64,000 nucleotides of DNA from Gordius sp. MW1. Lineage: Eukaryota; Nematomorpha; Gordioida; Gordea; Gordiidae. The stretch covers positions 20,611,037 to 20,675,036 of the forward strand of contig OZ038532.1 of the NCBI GenBank assembly GCA_964036665.1. The letters run 5' to 3'. Below, piece after piece: positions 1-10,339 of this stretch. The notes under the pieces are model-generated. The model did no database searches, was not told the DNA's origin, and saw only the letters and a program-made list of their open reading frames with translations. Numbering within the stretch: the first letter of the stretch is position 1; each line of letters begins with the position of its first letter. A program made the position numbers and the translations under genes.

Positions 1-68
1 TCTGTTTAAATTTAGTCGACTAATACGAAAGGTCGACCTAATAAAATCCAGCCGTTTTTACAACATTA
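1..68. mobile_element. Right end of a TAGTGTT-family MITE, cut by window edge
   Basis: The segment carries the subterminal GTCGAC-type motifs and ends in an AGCCGTTTTTACAACATTA-like terminus. The same terminus closes the copies at 751-929 and 14193-14389. The left end lies outside the window. Non-coding. Confidence 0.6.
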
Positions 69-637
69 GATATAAGAATAGGCCTGGACCATATTGACCT
101 TAATAAATTATGAAGTTATTTCTTGTTTTTTTAAATAATTTTTTTAACGTTCGACATGCTATTTTACTATGATTTGTGAAAAATAATGTTTGAAGTTCTT
201 TCTTTTTAAAATAATAATAGTTTATAAATTTAATTTGTACTATTTTCATAAATTTTAAATTTCGCTTGCTTTTAACATTTCCTATTGTTTTTCGCCACGT
301 ACTTGTATTTTTATGCGTTCTATATTATGTAAATATTACATTGTCAAAATACTTATGATTTAATTTAATGATTATTCATATTTTATATATTTCGGTATGT
401 TTAATATAAATTCAACAACTATTTTTCCACTTCTTAGATAAGAAAAAATAGTAACATTTTATACTTTTTTATTAAAAAAAACCTTTATACGATATAAATT
501 CACGCGATGATACAAGCGAGAAATAGGGCAAAGTTTAGAATAATGAGAACTAATGTTCGAGACAAAGTTAAATGATCCAAAATTAACCATTAATAAAATA
601 ATGAAGATTCACCAAAGAATATGTAATTGTTTAAAAC

Positions 638-734
638 GGTGCCTTATCAACTCGCCGAAAACCATCTCGCCGAATTTAATGTCACCGGGACATTAAATTC
701 GGCGAGATGGTTTTCGGCAAGTTGACGGGCCACA
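638..734. mobile_element. 97-bp near-palindromic MITE, Mutator-like (9-bp target duplication)
   Basis: The whole 97 bp is almost one perfect inverted repeat around a short central spacer. The ends read GGTGCCTTATCAACTCGCCG on the left and, on the opposite strand, TGTGGCCCGTCAACTTGCCG. The element is flanked on both sides by the identical 9-mer GTTTAAAAC (629-637 and 735-743). A larger relative with the same ends and its own 9-bp duplication sits at 22800-23078. A 9-bp duplication with long terminal inverted repeats fits a non-autonomous MULE. The superfamily is inference, because no transposase is present. Confidence 0.8.
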
Positions 735-750
735 GTTTAAAACCTAATAT

Positions 751-929
751 TGGTGTTTTAAAAACGGCTGGGTTTTGTTTGGTCGACATTTTGCTTTAGT
801 CGACTATACATGTTTTTCTTAGTCGACTTCTAAGCTTAGTCGAAATTTAAAAAACACACCAGAGTCGAACGTTAGACTTACTGAAATCAAAGGTCGCCCA
901 TACAAAACCCAGCCGTTTTTACTACACTA
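751..929. mobile_element. TAGTGTT-family hAT-like MITE (179 bp)
   Basis: The ends are inverted copies of a GTGTTnTAAAAACGGCTGGG motif. The interior carries repeated TTAGTCGACCT-like motifs. The flanks CCTAATAT (743-750) and CCTAATTA (930-937) look like a decayed 8-bp target duplication. The same family recurs at 1-68, 14193-14389, 17538-17729 and 50941-51129. Confidence 0.7.
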
Positions 930-1539
930 CCTAATTATTATTTAATTGTACCATTCAATATTATGTTTAGATATATATCAATAAACTGATATATTATTTG
1001 AAATTTTTTTTTTTACAAAAAATACTTAATTAAAAATGGAGTTAAAACCATTTTTCATCAAAATTTATAAGTGTCACGTTTGCTAAACTAAATAATGGCA
1101 ACCTAGTCAGGAGAATAATAATAAGTACCTTCAATATTTGGGTAGATTAGAAATGGTAAACACAAAGGAAAAGAACCCACAAATTTTCATGTTGCCCTGT
1201 AAATAAGTATAAAATGTAAACTTATGTCAAAATATAATCGTTATGGTCTTACTTAAAATAATATAAGTATGCAATTTCAGTTTCGAACACCCTATGATTT
1301 TAAAATTAAGGCAAGTTAAATGTCTAAGTCATATTGACCCAAAAAGCAATTGAGTTGACAAAAATGGAAGACCAAAGAAGGGCTAAAATGCTTAATTTAA
1401 ATATTAAAAATTTATCAAATTTTAAAATAACAATGCTATTTCAAAAATGCCTACCAAAATATAAAAGACTTTAAATATTTTCAAAATATGTAACTTTACT
1501 TCACCTTGATAAAATGTGTAAATTTTTAAATATATTTAG

Positions 1540-2038
1540 AGATACCTGACCTTATAAAAAACCTCAAGACTGATTTGGATGAAAGACTAAAAGATATAGA
1601 AAAGCAATTAAAAGCTTTGTCTGAAACTGGAGTCAATAAATTGAATAATATTAAAGCTGAAGACATTGCTCAACTGGTTGTTAAAGAAATAAATTCCAAC
1701 TTAGTTAAATGCAGACTATCTGAATCATCTCCAGGAATTGCTAAAAAATCTCAGCAATCTTTAGGAACTTCTAACAAAAAAGAAGATAGAATTTTATCTA
1801 TGATAAAACTAGCTCAATCAGTTGAAGGTGAGAAAGAAGATGTGAAATGGGATACAGTTTTAAAGGAAATCTCAACTAATAAGTTCAAGAAAATGGTAAA
1901 TCCTTGTTAAAAATGTGATATTTATTGAAAGGAATATATTACAATTAGAATTTATCAAATTTCAAAATAAATTAGTTATTTTTTCATTATTTTTAGAGTT
2001 TAAAGGATGGTGGCTCCCATACAACTAACGAAATCTGA
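1540..2038 (+). CDS. Last two exons of an unrecognised coiled-coil protein gene
   Basis: A first exon runs 1540-1895, after a TATATTTAG acceptor and before a GTAAAT donor. It encodes about 118 residues rich in Lys, Glu and Leu. The stretch near LKDIEKQLKALSE looks like coiled coil, followed by a Ser/Lys-rich linker and a short helix-like tail (KWDTVLKEISTNKFKKM). A 100-nt intron ends in TTTTTAG. The second exon, 1997-2038, adds 13 residues (SLKDGGSHTTNEI) and a TGA stop. Splicing is in phase 0. An AATAAA lies near 2193. The 5' exons must lie upstream, but I could not place them in the first 1.5 kb. No family is recognised. Codon-like composition and clean splice sites argue for a real gene. 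The function is unknown. Confidence 0.5.
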
Positions 2039-2814
2039 ACGTTGAAATTGACTTAGAAAATTTAAATTGTTTCTACTCGGTGAGATAAATATTAAGTTTA
2101 ATGAATTGTAATTAAGCTAATACATGATCTGGCCATATAACATTAAACATTGTATTGACACACACCTAAAACAATTTTCATCATGATATTTAAATAAAAA
2201 AATTTACATTGATATATGTTTTGAACTTAATTTCCCCCCAAAAATATAAAAATATATATACAGCTTCTTTTTATAAAAAATGTAGTGATATTTATTACTT
2301 TATAAAGTGCAGTAATACACTAATTTTTATAGTTTTGTATGTTATAAATTATACCTTATTAAAAAATATTAAATGTTTTCCTCTAAAACACAGAAATATG
2401 GTAAGGTAAACAAAAATAAAATTATGATTCTAATATCAACCTAGCAAATTTATATTGAGCATTTTAAAAATAATTATAATTGTTTTGTATAATGCATTTA
2501 AGGCCAAACACTTTTCAAGATTTTAAGGAAGTATGATAAAATAAATATCCTTATCAGGATATTTTAGTCCTAATCAGTCCAAAAAAACTTAACATACTTT
2601 TTAATTTATAAATTACACAAATTCTTTGAACCTTACAAAATAAATTTGTAATGTATCTTTAACCTAAGTAGCAGAAATTAAATACATCTTAATGTAAAAA
2701 AATTTAAATAAAGCCTATATAATATACATTATATTTGTGAACTAGGTGAAACATATTTAATTGTACATGAATATTTAAAAATCACATATATGATCAATAA
2801 ATATAAAACAACGG

Positions 2815-3201
2815 CTAACCAATAAAATTAAGCACTACTAAATGTAAAAGAATATGTGCAAATAAAAAGTCAGCAAAAGCCCTTTCAGGAGCTATATTTT
2901 GAAATGCAGCTTTATTTTGTGGGTTGAGCTGCATCCTCAAGCATACTAAATATAAGGATAAAACATGCATAAAGTTAAAAATATATGTACCCCCTAAAAT
3001 AAAAGAGGCAATAGTTGATATAAATCCAGCTAAGAAGGAATTGAAAGGAAAAGTTCCAACAATGGCGCAATATACAAATTGCATGATTCCAACAAGCATC
3101 ACACTTACTAAATATGAGTCAATGAGCTTCAGTTTTTTGGGAGTATTTCTAGCATATTCATCAAAAGCTTTTGAAATAACGGATTGAACGGACTGCTTCA
3201 T
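2815..3201 (-). CDS. DAD1: DAD1, oligosaccharyltransferase subunit
   Basis: This is a subunit of the ER-membrane oligosaccharyltransferase complex, which transfers the lipid-linked glycan to Asn in nascent proteins. Two exons, 3201-2991 and 2945-2815, are joined across a 45-nt intron (2946-2990; GTACAT...ATTTAG). They give 113 residues, the usual length of animal DAD1. Recognisable segments in order are LKLIDSYL at the end of the cytosolic N-terminus, then [37 protein letters not shown] (here [11 protein letters not shown]) and the C-terminal [10 protein letters not shown]. Three hydrophobic membrane segments are evident. The start is the ATG at 3199-3201 (MKQSVQS), which matches the family N-terminus. 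An ORF extension further upstream is non-homologous and probably 5' UTR or intron. Intact and probably functional. Confidence 0.97.
   Translation of the reverse strand: MKQSVQSVISKAFDEYARNTPKKLKLIDSYLVSVMLVGIMQFVYCAIVGTFPFNSFLAGFISTIASFILGGTYIFNFMHVLSLYLVCLRMQLNPQNKAAFQNIAPERAFADFLFAHILLHLVVLNFIG
2946..2990 (-). other. 45-nt intron of DAD1, in frame and stop-free
   Basis: On the minus strand it begins GTACATATA and ends TTATATTTAG. Removing it restores the conserved join SFILG|VCLRMQ (the Val codon is split G|TA). It is a multiple of three and contains no stop codon, so an unspliced transcript would still read through with 15 extra residues. Confidence 0.9.
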
Positions 3202-3389
3202 TTCAAGATATTCCACGTGTTCGAAACAATTTACTATTAACTGCCAGCGCGGTACATGGACATGCAAGATAATAACTATGCCAGAAATAAGTCCGAATAT
3301 CTTTGAATCTATTAAAACATTTGACACTAGTTAGCATGATGACCCTTCTCAAACCTTCAATTAAACTCCAGATCTCTTTTATAATAGAG

Positions 3390-4870
3390 CTCACTTTTAC
3401 TTTTAAGTCACATTCCTCTTGGGGCTGGGGGGGGGGGTATTATTTGTTAAAGGTAAATAATAAAGAGAGGGAATAGAAAAGAATTAGTGCTTTAAGAGTC
3501 TTGTGTTGTTTATATAGTAAAATAAAGAGAGTAATTTTAACAATAATTTTAAAGTAATGATTAATTAACGTTCTGATTGGCTATTTGTATAGAATGAAAT
3601 AAAGAAAGATTCTACAAATACTTTTTTGGGTAAAAACGGGGTTTATACAAAAATAAAAAAAGTTTGTTTGATGGAAGGGAGGTGTAAGTGATGTTCGCAC
3701 TACTACCTAATTTGTTGTAGTGCTGTGGTCGAGGTGTGAGTGATAGTTGTGTGTGTGATGGTTGTGTGAAGTTGTTGTGCTATCCAATATATTAATAAAA
3801 TACATGCCGTGGATAGACGCATTTCTATAGGAATTGCAATCATCAATTAAACCGGTCAGCGGTAGTGAGAATGCTGATAGTAGTAGGTATTATTATTTTG
3901 CCAACCGTCCCATCATATGTCGTTTGATTAGTGTCATGGAGTCTTAAATTGCTTGAGTCCTTGCTCATAAACTGTGTGGGTGTTGATGTTTGTTAAATTT
4001 TTGATGTAAATATGGCCATGAAGAGCAGAGGACAAATTCAGTTGGCGTAAAACGTTGCAAAGGTTGATGGTAAGTGTAGTAAGGCGTATAGGTTATCATC
4101 TTATTAGCAACCAGGTAGGTAACTTCATTCGCTCACAGCATTGGGACACGCATAGATTAAGATTACCTGAGAGCATGAGGGTTGATTGTTGCATCTCGAT
4201 CGATTCTTTGCCAGTGTCATATTTGGTTATGGCTTGAGAAAGTAGTGCCCATAAAACAATCTAAGTTGCATTATATTGAACTAAGGTAACCATGACGCCT
4301 GTACTAACGGGAGTGTTGTGTTATGGTAGAAGTATACACAAACGGCTCTCCCAAATGCGGGTTCACCAGTTTTTGGGAGGTGAAAATATTTATTAATAAA
4401 TTAGAAATTGAGGGAAAAGAAAGGGGTCACCAATGGGATGGTGTACGGTTCCCCAATTGCACGTTAGAAAGCAGGTCATGGAATCTTGCTGAGTCTGCCT
4501 ATGTCGTGCGGTCGATGCTGTCCGGATGGTGGTGTACGGAGCTTCAACCTGTAAATTTTCCAAAAAATCTTGGATTTTGGTTGTGACTTCCTGGGGAAGG
4601 GATTCAATCACATATTCGAGTTTGCTGGATTCAGATTTTATCTGGCGTATCGTGAAGAGGGTGGACAAACCAAAGGCAGGTTAAACGATTAAATGGGGGT
4701 AATTTAGAAGACAAAGCGTTTTCTGTTTTCATTTGGGGGTCATCACACTGGCTGGTATCTATTTAGAAGGTTGTAAGTAACAAAGGTTAGGTCACCAATT
4801 ATTAAATATTTTATTTAATACAAATGATATAGGAGCAAATTTTATTTTTATATTAATTTATAATTTAATT
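3390..4870 (-). mobile_element. Decayed LTR-retrotransposon leader and gag fragment
   Basis: On the minus strand, a region around 4390-4680 encodes gag-like peptides (LFTIRQIKSESSKLEYVIE, DFLENLQVEAPYTTIR), followed by frameshifted remains. The sequence before it (about 4720-4800: AATTGGTGACCTAAC, then a conserved stretch ending GTGTGATGAC) matches the leader before the gag ORF at 24695-24906. The two are therefore copies of one Ty3/Gypsy-like element. No pol is seen. Repeat-derived sequence without intact ORFs fills 3420-4320. The Ty3/Gypsy assignment is inferred from gag resemblance. Confidence 0.5.
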
Positions 4871-6891
4871 ATTCAAATAGCTCTGACTTGTAAAATATTT
4901 ATCACATTCACAGTCAATTTTTTGTCTTGTCGCGATACCCCTTTAAATTTATAACATATTTGTTTTGACATTTGATACTAAAACGATTATCATGTTTAAT
5001 CCAAAAGGTACGACCTGTATTCTTTTGTCTTATATATCAATCTAGGGAAGATCTTAACCCTTCGTAGGTTAAGTCAAAAAAGCTAACACGGATGGTTTTT
5101 GGGGTCATGGTAACTAAAACTTTAAATTGCTCTAACTTAGTTGTTTTGTAATATAAACATGTCAAAATTTGCAAGAATAATATTTCCACTCTTTTACGTT
5201 AATTAATATATTAATTTGGCTAATTGATCAAGTGGTTAAAATTTTATGTCTATAATTAGAACAACCCCCAAAACTTTTCCCCTAATGACTATTTTGGCTC
5301 ATACCAAAAAAACATATTAAATTTTATGGTTTAATCATTAAGACCTTATAAAAGAAAGCTGAAACTATAAATGTGAAAAATTTGGTAAAAAATAACTTAA
5401 AAACAAAGAAAATAGAGATGTTCAAACTTAAGCAATTTTTGGCCTTTTATTTTTTATGGCAAAAAAAGTTACTATTGGTCTCAACTCATATTGTTATAAA
5501 TTTAAATGTTATTTTATTAATTTTATATACAGATACATAATAAAAGATAAAAATTAAGAATATGGAATATATTTAAATGAAAAATCTTACATAAGAAATT
5601 TTATGAGGCTACATAGTTTCATATACATTTTATACGTATATTTATATAATCACAAATTTGCTAAATTTCACTATACTCTTAACTATTTCATCTGTAATAA
5701 ATAAAACAATCAAGAGGAGTTTTGGCTACCCGTTCATATGGCTTTACACCAGGTAAATGCAATACAAAATCCTGTTTCTTGTTCTAACATTTTTATTAGG
5801 TCAATTTTTGTGCCACTTAGTATTCTCTTTCCCTTTGAAATATATCATATAATAAAAGCTTCTAAGTTATTTCCTATAAAAGTAACTATTTTTGTTAGGC
5901 ATATAAATTAATTCTTCTTCATCTTAATCTCCTGCTAACTCACTCTCAGGTTCACGACTACTCATGTAGATGTAATTATCAAGAATTACTTGATAAAATG
6001 TTATAACTGTTATTTTATACCATCTTCAGACGAAGAACTATCAAAAATACTGCACTTTTTAAGCACTTTGAAATACGACGAGGAAAAAAAACAGAGTTTA
6101 AAATTTGAATATTTTAAATAAAAAGTAATGTATACAAAAAATATCTTCACTAATGGGTTTATAATAATGTGTTTTAATAATTTAATTCAAAAAAAAATGT
6201 TGAAATTTTTTTCTTCATATTATGGACGGTCCTGGAAGACCCCGGGCATTTAAAAGATTCTATTTTAAAAACTATCGGATAAAAATAAGCCAAATTTTGC
6301 AGAGATAATCTAAGGTAAATTTTGTTAAAACTACTGAAAAAATGAAATCACAATATTGACTAACTTATTTTGTATAACATTTTTAAAGTAGTATAAATCC
6401 GTATATATGCAGTTTTAGAATTTGTAATCTTACAAATTACAAGTTTTTAACACTTCCTACATGAATAACATAATTACAAGATGCTAAGAGACGAATATTT
6501 CAAAAGAGAGCCTGAAACAACATACATGATTTTGGTATTATATCTCGTAAATATTTTGAAACTGAATGATTTAATCATCAATTGCACATTTCAATGTTAA
6601 CCTATGAGAATCAAAAAATCGAGTTACCTATAGGCAAATTATTTGGTTTTTTTTTTCATGTTCGAGAATGCGTTAATGTCGCTAAAGAATAAATAGTAAA
6701 TTTAAAGCAAGCAGCGGGCAAAGGGTTTATTTTTTCTAACCTTTACCAAGCCTTTACGCCTATCAGAGGCAAAAAAAACCATTTAACAATATCTCCTAAC
6801 AGTTATTTCCATGACAATCCAACTGTTGAATACCAAATATCAAAATAGCTGCCATTTTACCCTACTACAGGTTTATGTCAAATATCCATAA
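4871..6891. other. AT-rich gene-free stretch; one piggyBac-like end
   Basis: No coding exon is recognised. At 5054 the motif TTAACCCTTCGTAGGTTAAG resembles a piggyBac-type terminus (TTAA followed by CCC), but I found no matching inverted partner. The rest is low-complexity AT-rich sequence. Confidence 0.4.
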
Positions 6892-9772
6892 TCCTTCTAT
6901 ATAAACAACACAAACTCCACAACCCAAACCGGAATCTGCCCAGTCTGCTACAGGTTAGCTTCAATTACCCTCTTGATTTACGTTCACGGTCCATTAAAAC
7001 AGAGGTGCCCAGGCTCTGGAAAACATCCAGCAGCTATAATCCCCAAGAGGTCTACCTCTACTCACAACCATTTATTGCATAATACCTACTCCCCGCTCGA
7101 AACCACCACCACCAATACATATTCAGACATTCCTCATTCTCTTGTTTACATGATTCTAAAAAACATCCCTAAAGGTGCCAGACATCAAGTTCTAATTGCC
7201 CTTACCGATACCATCTCAAACCTCTCTAAGGACCCAAGCAGCACCCTCCATTGGGCCAACCTTTTTCAATTTACTTCCCGTGTCCTTTCAATACCATCAT
7301 CAAATTACAAAGGTACCCTCTCGAATTGGGTTAAACAAAACTCAGCAAAATGGGACGTTTCATCAACCCCCATTATCTACGAGCCACACATCCATAAGAT
7401 TACATCCGTTCAACAAAGAGCCAAACGGGTTTCCTCAAAACTCAACCACTTTGACATCCAGGGTGCCCTTCGCCTGGCCAATTCAGACTGCAAAATTTCC
7501 CCAGACACTCAAGAAACCTTCAAAACTATACAAACTAAACACCTTGAAAGAAATTGCTCCCAATTTCCCCCTACAATCAACTCCCCCTTCAAGGACTTCA
7601 CATCGCCCGAAATTCTCGAGGCTATCGGTTCGTTTAAAAAATCCTCAGTAGGTTCTGGTTTAAACGGCTTCCGTGCTTCACATTTAATAGAATTAACAAG
7701 ACCTCACATTGACAGGTCTGGCCACTTCACATCCACCCAAGCAACCTTCCTTAACCAGGTTATTAAAGGCTTAGTACCTGACGCGATCTCTCCCTATTTT
7801 TTGGGGGCCACCTTAATATCTCTTACCAAACCTGATGGTGGCCTTCGTCCAATTGCCATGGGTTCAATTTTTAGACGCATATGCTGCAAACTTATCATTG
7901 CACGAGTAAAATCCGACATTGCAGATCAATTAGCTCCTATCCAACTAGGTTTCGGAACCAAGGGTGGTTGTGAAATCGCCTCTCACGCTGTTCGCATAGC
8001 CCTAGCCCATCCCGACCATTCGATCCTAGCTAAGATTGACTTCAAAAACGCATTTAACACGATGGTCACACTTCTTAATCGAGGCTTACAAATCTCTTCC
8101 CGAGTACTCCATTTTCCTTAACCCATGCTACGCTCCTACTTCCATGCTCAACTTTAATTCCAAAATAATTGCATCGAGTGACGGCATTAACAAGGATACC
8201 CGCTAGGCCCCCTACTATTCTGCCTAGGTATAAAATCCCTGACTGAAAACCTAGCCTCTAAATATAATCTATCACTCAACTTGTGGTACCTAGACGATGG
8301 TACCATCAAGGGAAATGCCGAAGACGTCAAAGAAGCCCTCTCTTATCTAGAAGTCGAGGCTTCAAAAATTGGTCTCCATCTAAATCATAGCAAGACCGAG
8401 GTTTGCAAAAACAATACTGACTCTTTAAGCCTAGACCCATACTTTGACGCTTTCAAACATATTCACCCTAACGAACTAACGCACTTAGGATCTCCCGTAG
8501 GTGGCTCATACCCTTGTAAAAAGTCATTAACAGAGACAATACAAAAACTAGTAGAAATCAAACCCCTCCTTTCTTACTTGCCAGTCCACCAGGCTTTTTT
8601 TTTAATTAAAAACTGCTATTCTTTACCTAAGATAAATCATATCTTCAGGTCATCCACCTCATTTTTAAATCCTAATGCTCTATCTATATTTGACCAAAAA
8701 CTCAAAGGTGTAGTCGAGGAAATCACAAACCTTTCTTTTACAGGGTCCCAATGGAAACAAGCGTGTCTCCCCACAAAATATGGTGGTTTGGGCCTGAGAT
8801 CACCCCCTCTAGTAGCTTTGTCGGCCTTCATCTCGAGTCGACTTTCAGCCAAACCAATCATCGACAAAATAATCGATCAACCAGATCCCTTTACCCAAAT
8901 CGCTCTCGACATGTGGAGCTCTTTGTCCGACCCTAACACTCCATTCCCTACCATAAACTCTCAAAAAAGTTGGAACACTCCTCTCTACGACCATGCCCTT
9001 AAAACTCTTATATCGGGCGCTTCGTTGGAGGAGTTACCAGCTTTAAGTTTTGCATCAAGGTCCGGCCACGAGTGGTTGGAGGCCATCCCAAGTCGGACCC
9101 ATGACCTTCAACTCTCCAACAACGAGTTCAGGATCGCAACAGGGCTCCGCCTAGGTTGTGATATAGTTGCCCCCCATCAATGCAACTTATGTGGCTCATC
9201 TGTAGGTACGAAAGGTCATCACGGCCTACATTGCAAATTTAATAAGGCCAGATTTTTACGTCACACATCTGTTAATGCTCTTCTACAGAAGACATTCAAT
9301 AAGGCTGGCTTTCCCTCCCAATTGGAGCCTAATGGTCTTTGCCTTAGCGACAAGAAGAGACCCGATGGACAGACCCTCATCCCATGGGCAAAAGGGCTAT
9401 GCCTAGCATGGGACTACACTTGTCCGGATGCCTTTGCACCCTCAAACCAAAACAAAGACCCCCTTGTCGATTCTGAAAGAATAAAGTCAGCTAAATATGC
9501 AGAACTTAATTCCTCACTCCTTTTCTGCCCTATAGTGACCACTACCCTTACAACAATAGGTCCTAAAACCCAAGCCCTCCTGAAAGAATTGGGGCGCCGT
9601 ATAGCTGCCAATACCCTTGACAAAAGGGAAACTTTTTTTTAAAACAGAAAATCGGAATTATAATTTGTCATTTCAACGCGATCGCAATTTTTGAATGTTT
9701 ACCTCGCATATAATTTTTATAGTAGTATATAGTTTCATTTAATAAAAGATATTATTAGCAAAAAAAAAAAAA
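6892..9772 (+). pseudogene. Non-LTR retrotransposon, RT plus restriction-like endonuclease, frameshifted
   Basis: The reading frame is open from 6892. An N-terminal Cys motif (CPVC at 6937-6948) is followed by HGP...CPGSG (6985-7020). The reverse transcriptase core includes LRPIAMGSIFRR, QLGFGTKGGCEIASH and KIDFKNAFN (catalytic Asp codon 8038), then YLDD (8287-8298). A CxxC...HxxxxC zinc knuckle (9181-9234) precedes RPDG (9358-9369) and WD (9409-9414), which fits a PD-(D/E)xK endonuclease. Two frameshifts inactivate it, one before the TAA at 8119 and one just before the QGYPLGP motif near 8190; the frame goes 1-2-1. The stop at 9640 is followed by AATAAA (9741) and an A-run at 9750-9772, the usual non-LTR 3' end. 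Compared with the copy at 48.8 kb, the last ~40 residues are missing. The element is unrelated to the flanking genes. Confidence 0.8.
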
Positions 9773-10339
9773 TTAGTAATTTCATGATAAACTAATACCA
9801 ATTAAAGACCATATTACCCTCCCCCTTTTTGTGTAACCTCCTTTAAATATCGCCCAACCATCGTAAGCTTATAAAATGTAGTAAAACATCGCTAAATTCA
9901 TTAAACAAACTAAAAATCAGCTAATTTTTTTATTGAAATCATTTTCGTTTACAAACATTCTTGTTTAATGAGCGGAAAGGCTATGGTACATAAAGTAAAC
10001 ATATAACTTTTAATATAAAACATTAGGGGAAGAGCCAAATATATCATTGAAATGGTATTGCAATATTACAAAGCTTAATCGAAGGTAACTAAATATAACG
10101 AATGGTAAGTGTTTTTAAAGATTTCATCGTGTTTTCAAAATAGTTTGTATTATACATTAACGAAATGAGGTAATAATAAAGGAAGTAAGGAATATAAGAA
10201 CTAATTTTCTTAAATTTTACAGGATATTCTGGACGAATTGTATGGCTTTGATTGCGTTTTCCAAAATTTAGTTTTTATGATACAACAACGAAACGAGATA
10301 ATGATAATAATAATGAAAATGGAAGAAATAATGGCTGTA
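9773..10339. other. Intergenic AT-rich sequence downstream of DDX19
   Basis: No gene or clear element is seen. It probably includes the 3' UTR of the minus-strand helicase gene, whose stop codon is at 10340-10342. Confidence 0.4.

Noticed and set aside
4055..4237. Small plus-strand ORFs in 4.0-4.6 kb
   Set aside because: The region is better explained by a minus-strand gag/leader fragment shared with 24.5-25 kb.
5054..5073. piggyBac insertion starting TTAACCCTTCGTAGG
   Set aside because: No inverted partner ending in GGGTTAA was found nearby, so only an end-like motif is noted.
8637..9623. Minus-strand and second-frame ORFs within the retrotransposon
   Set aside because: They overlap the RT/endonuclease coding frame and show no own features.
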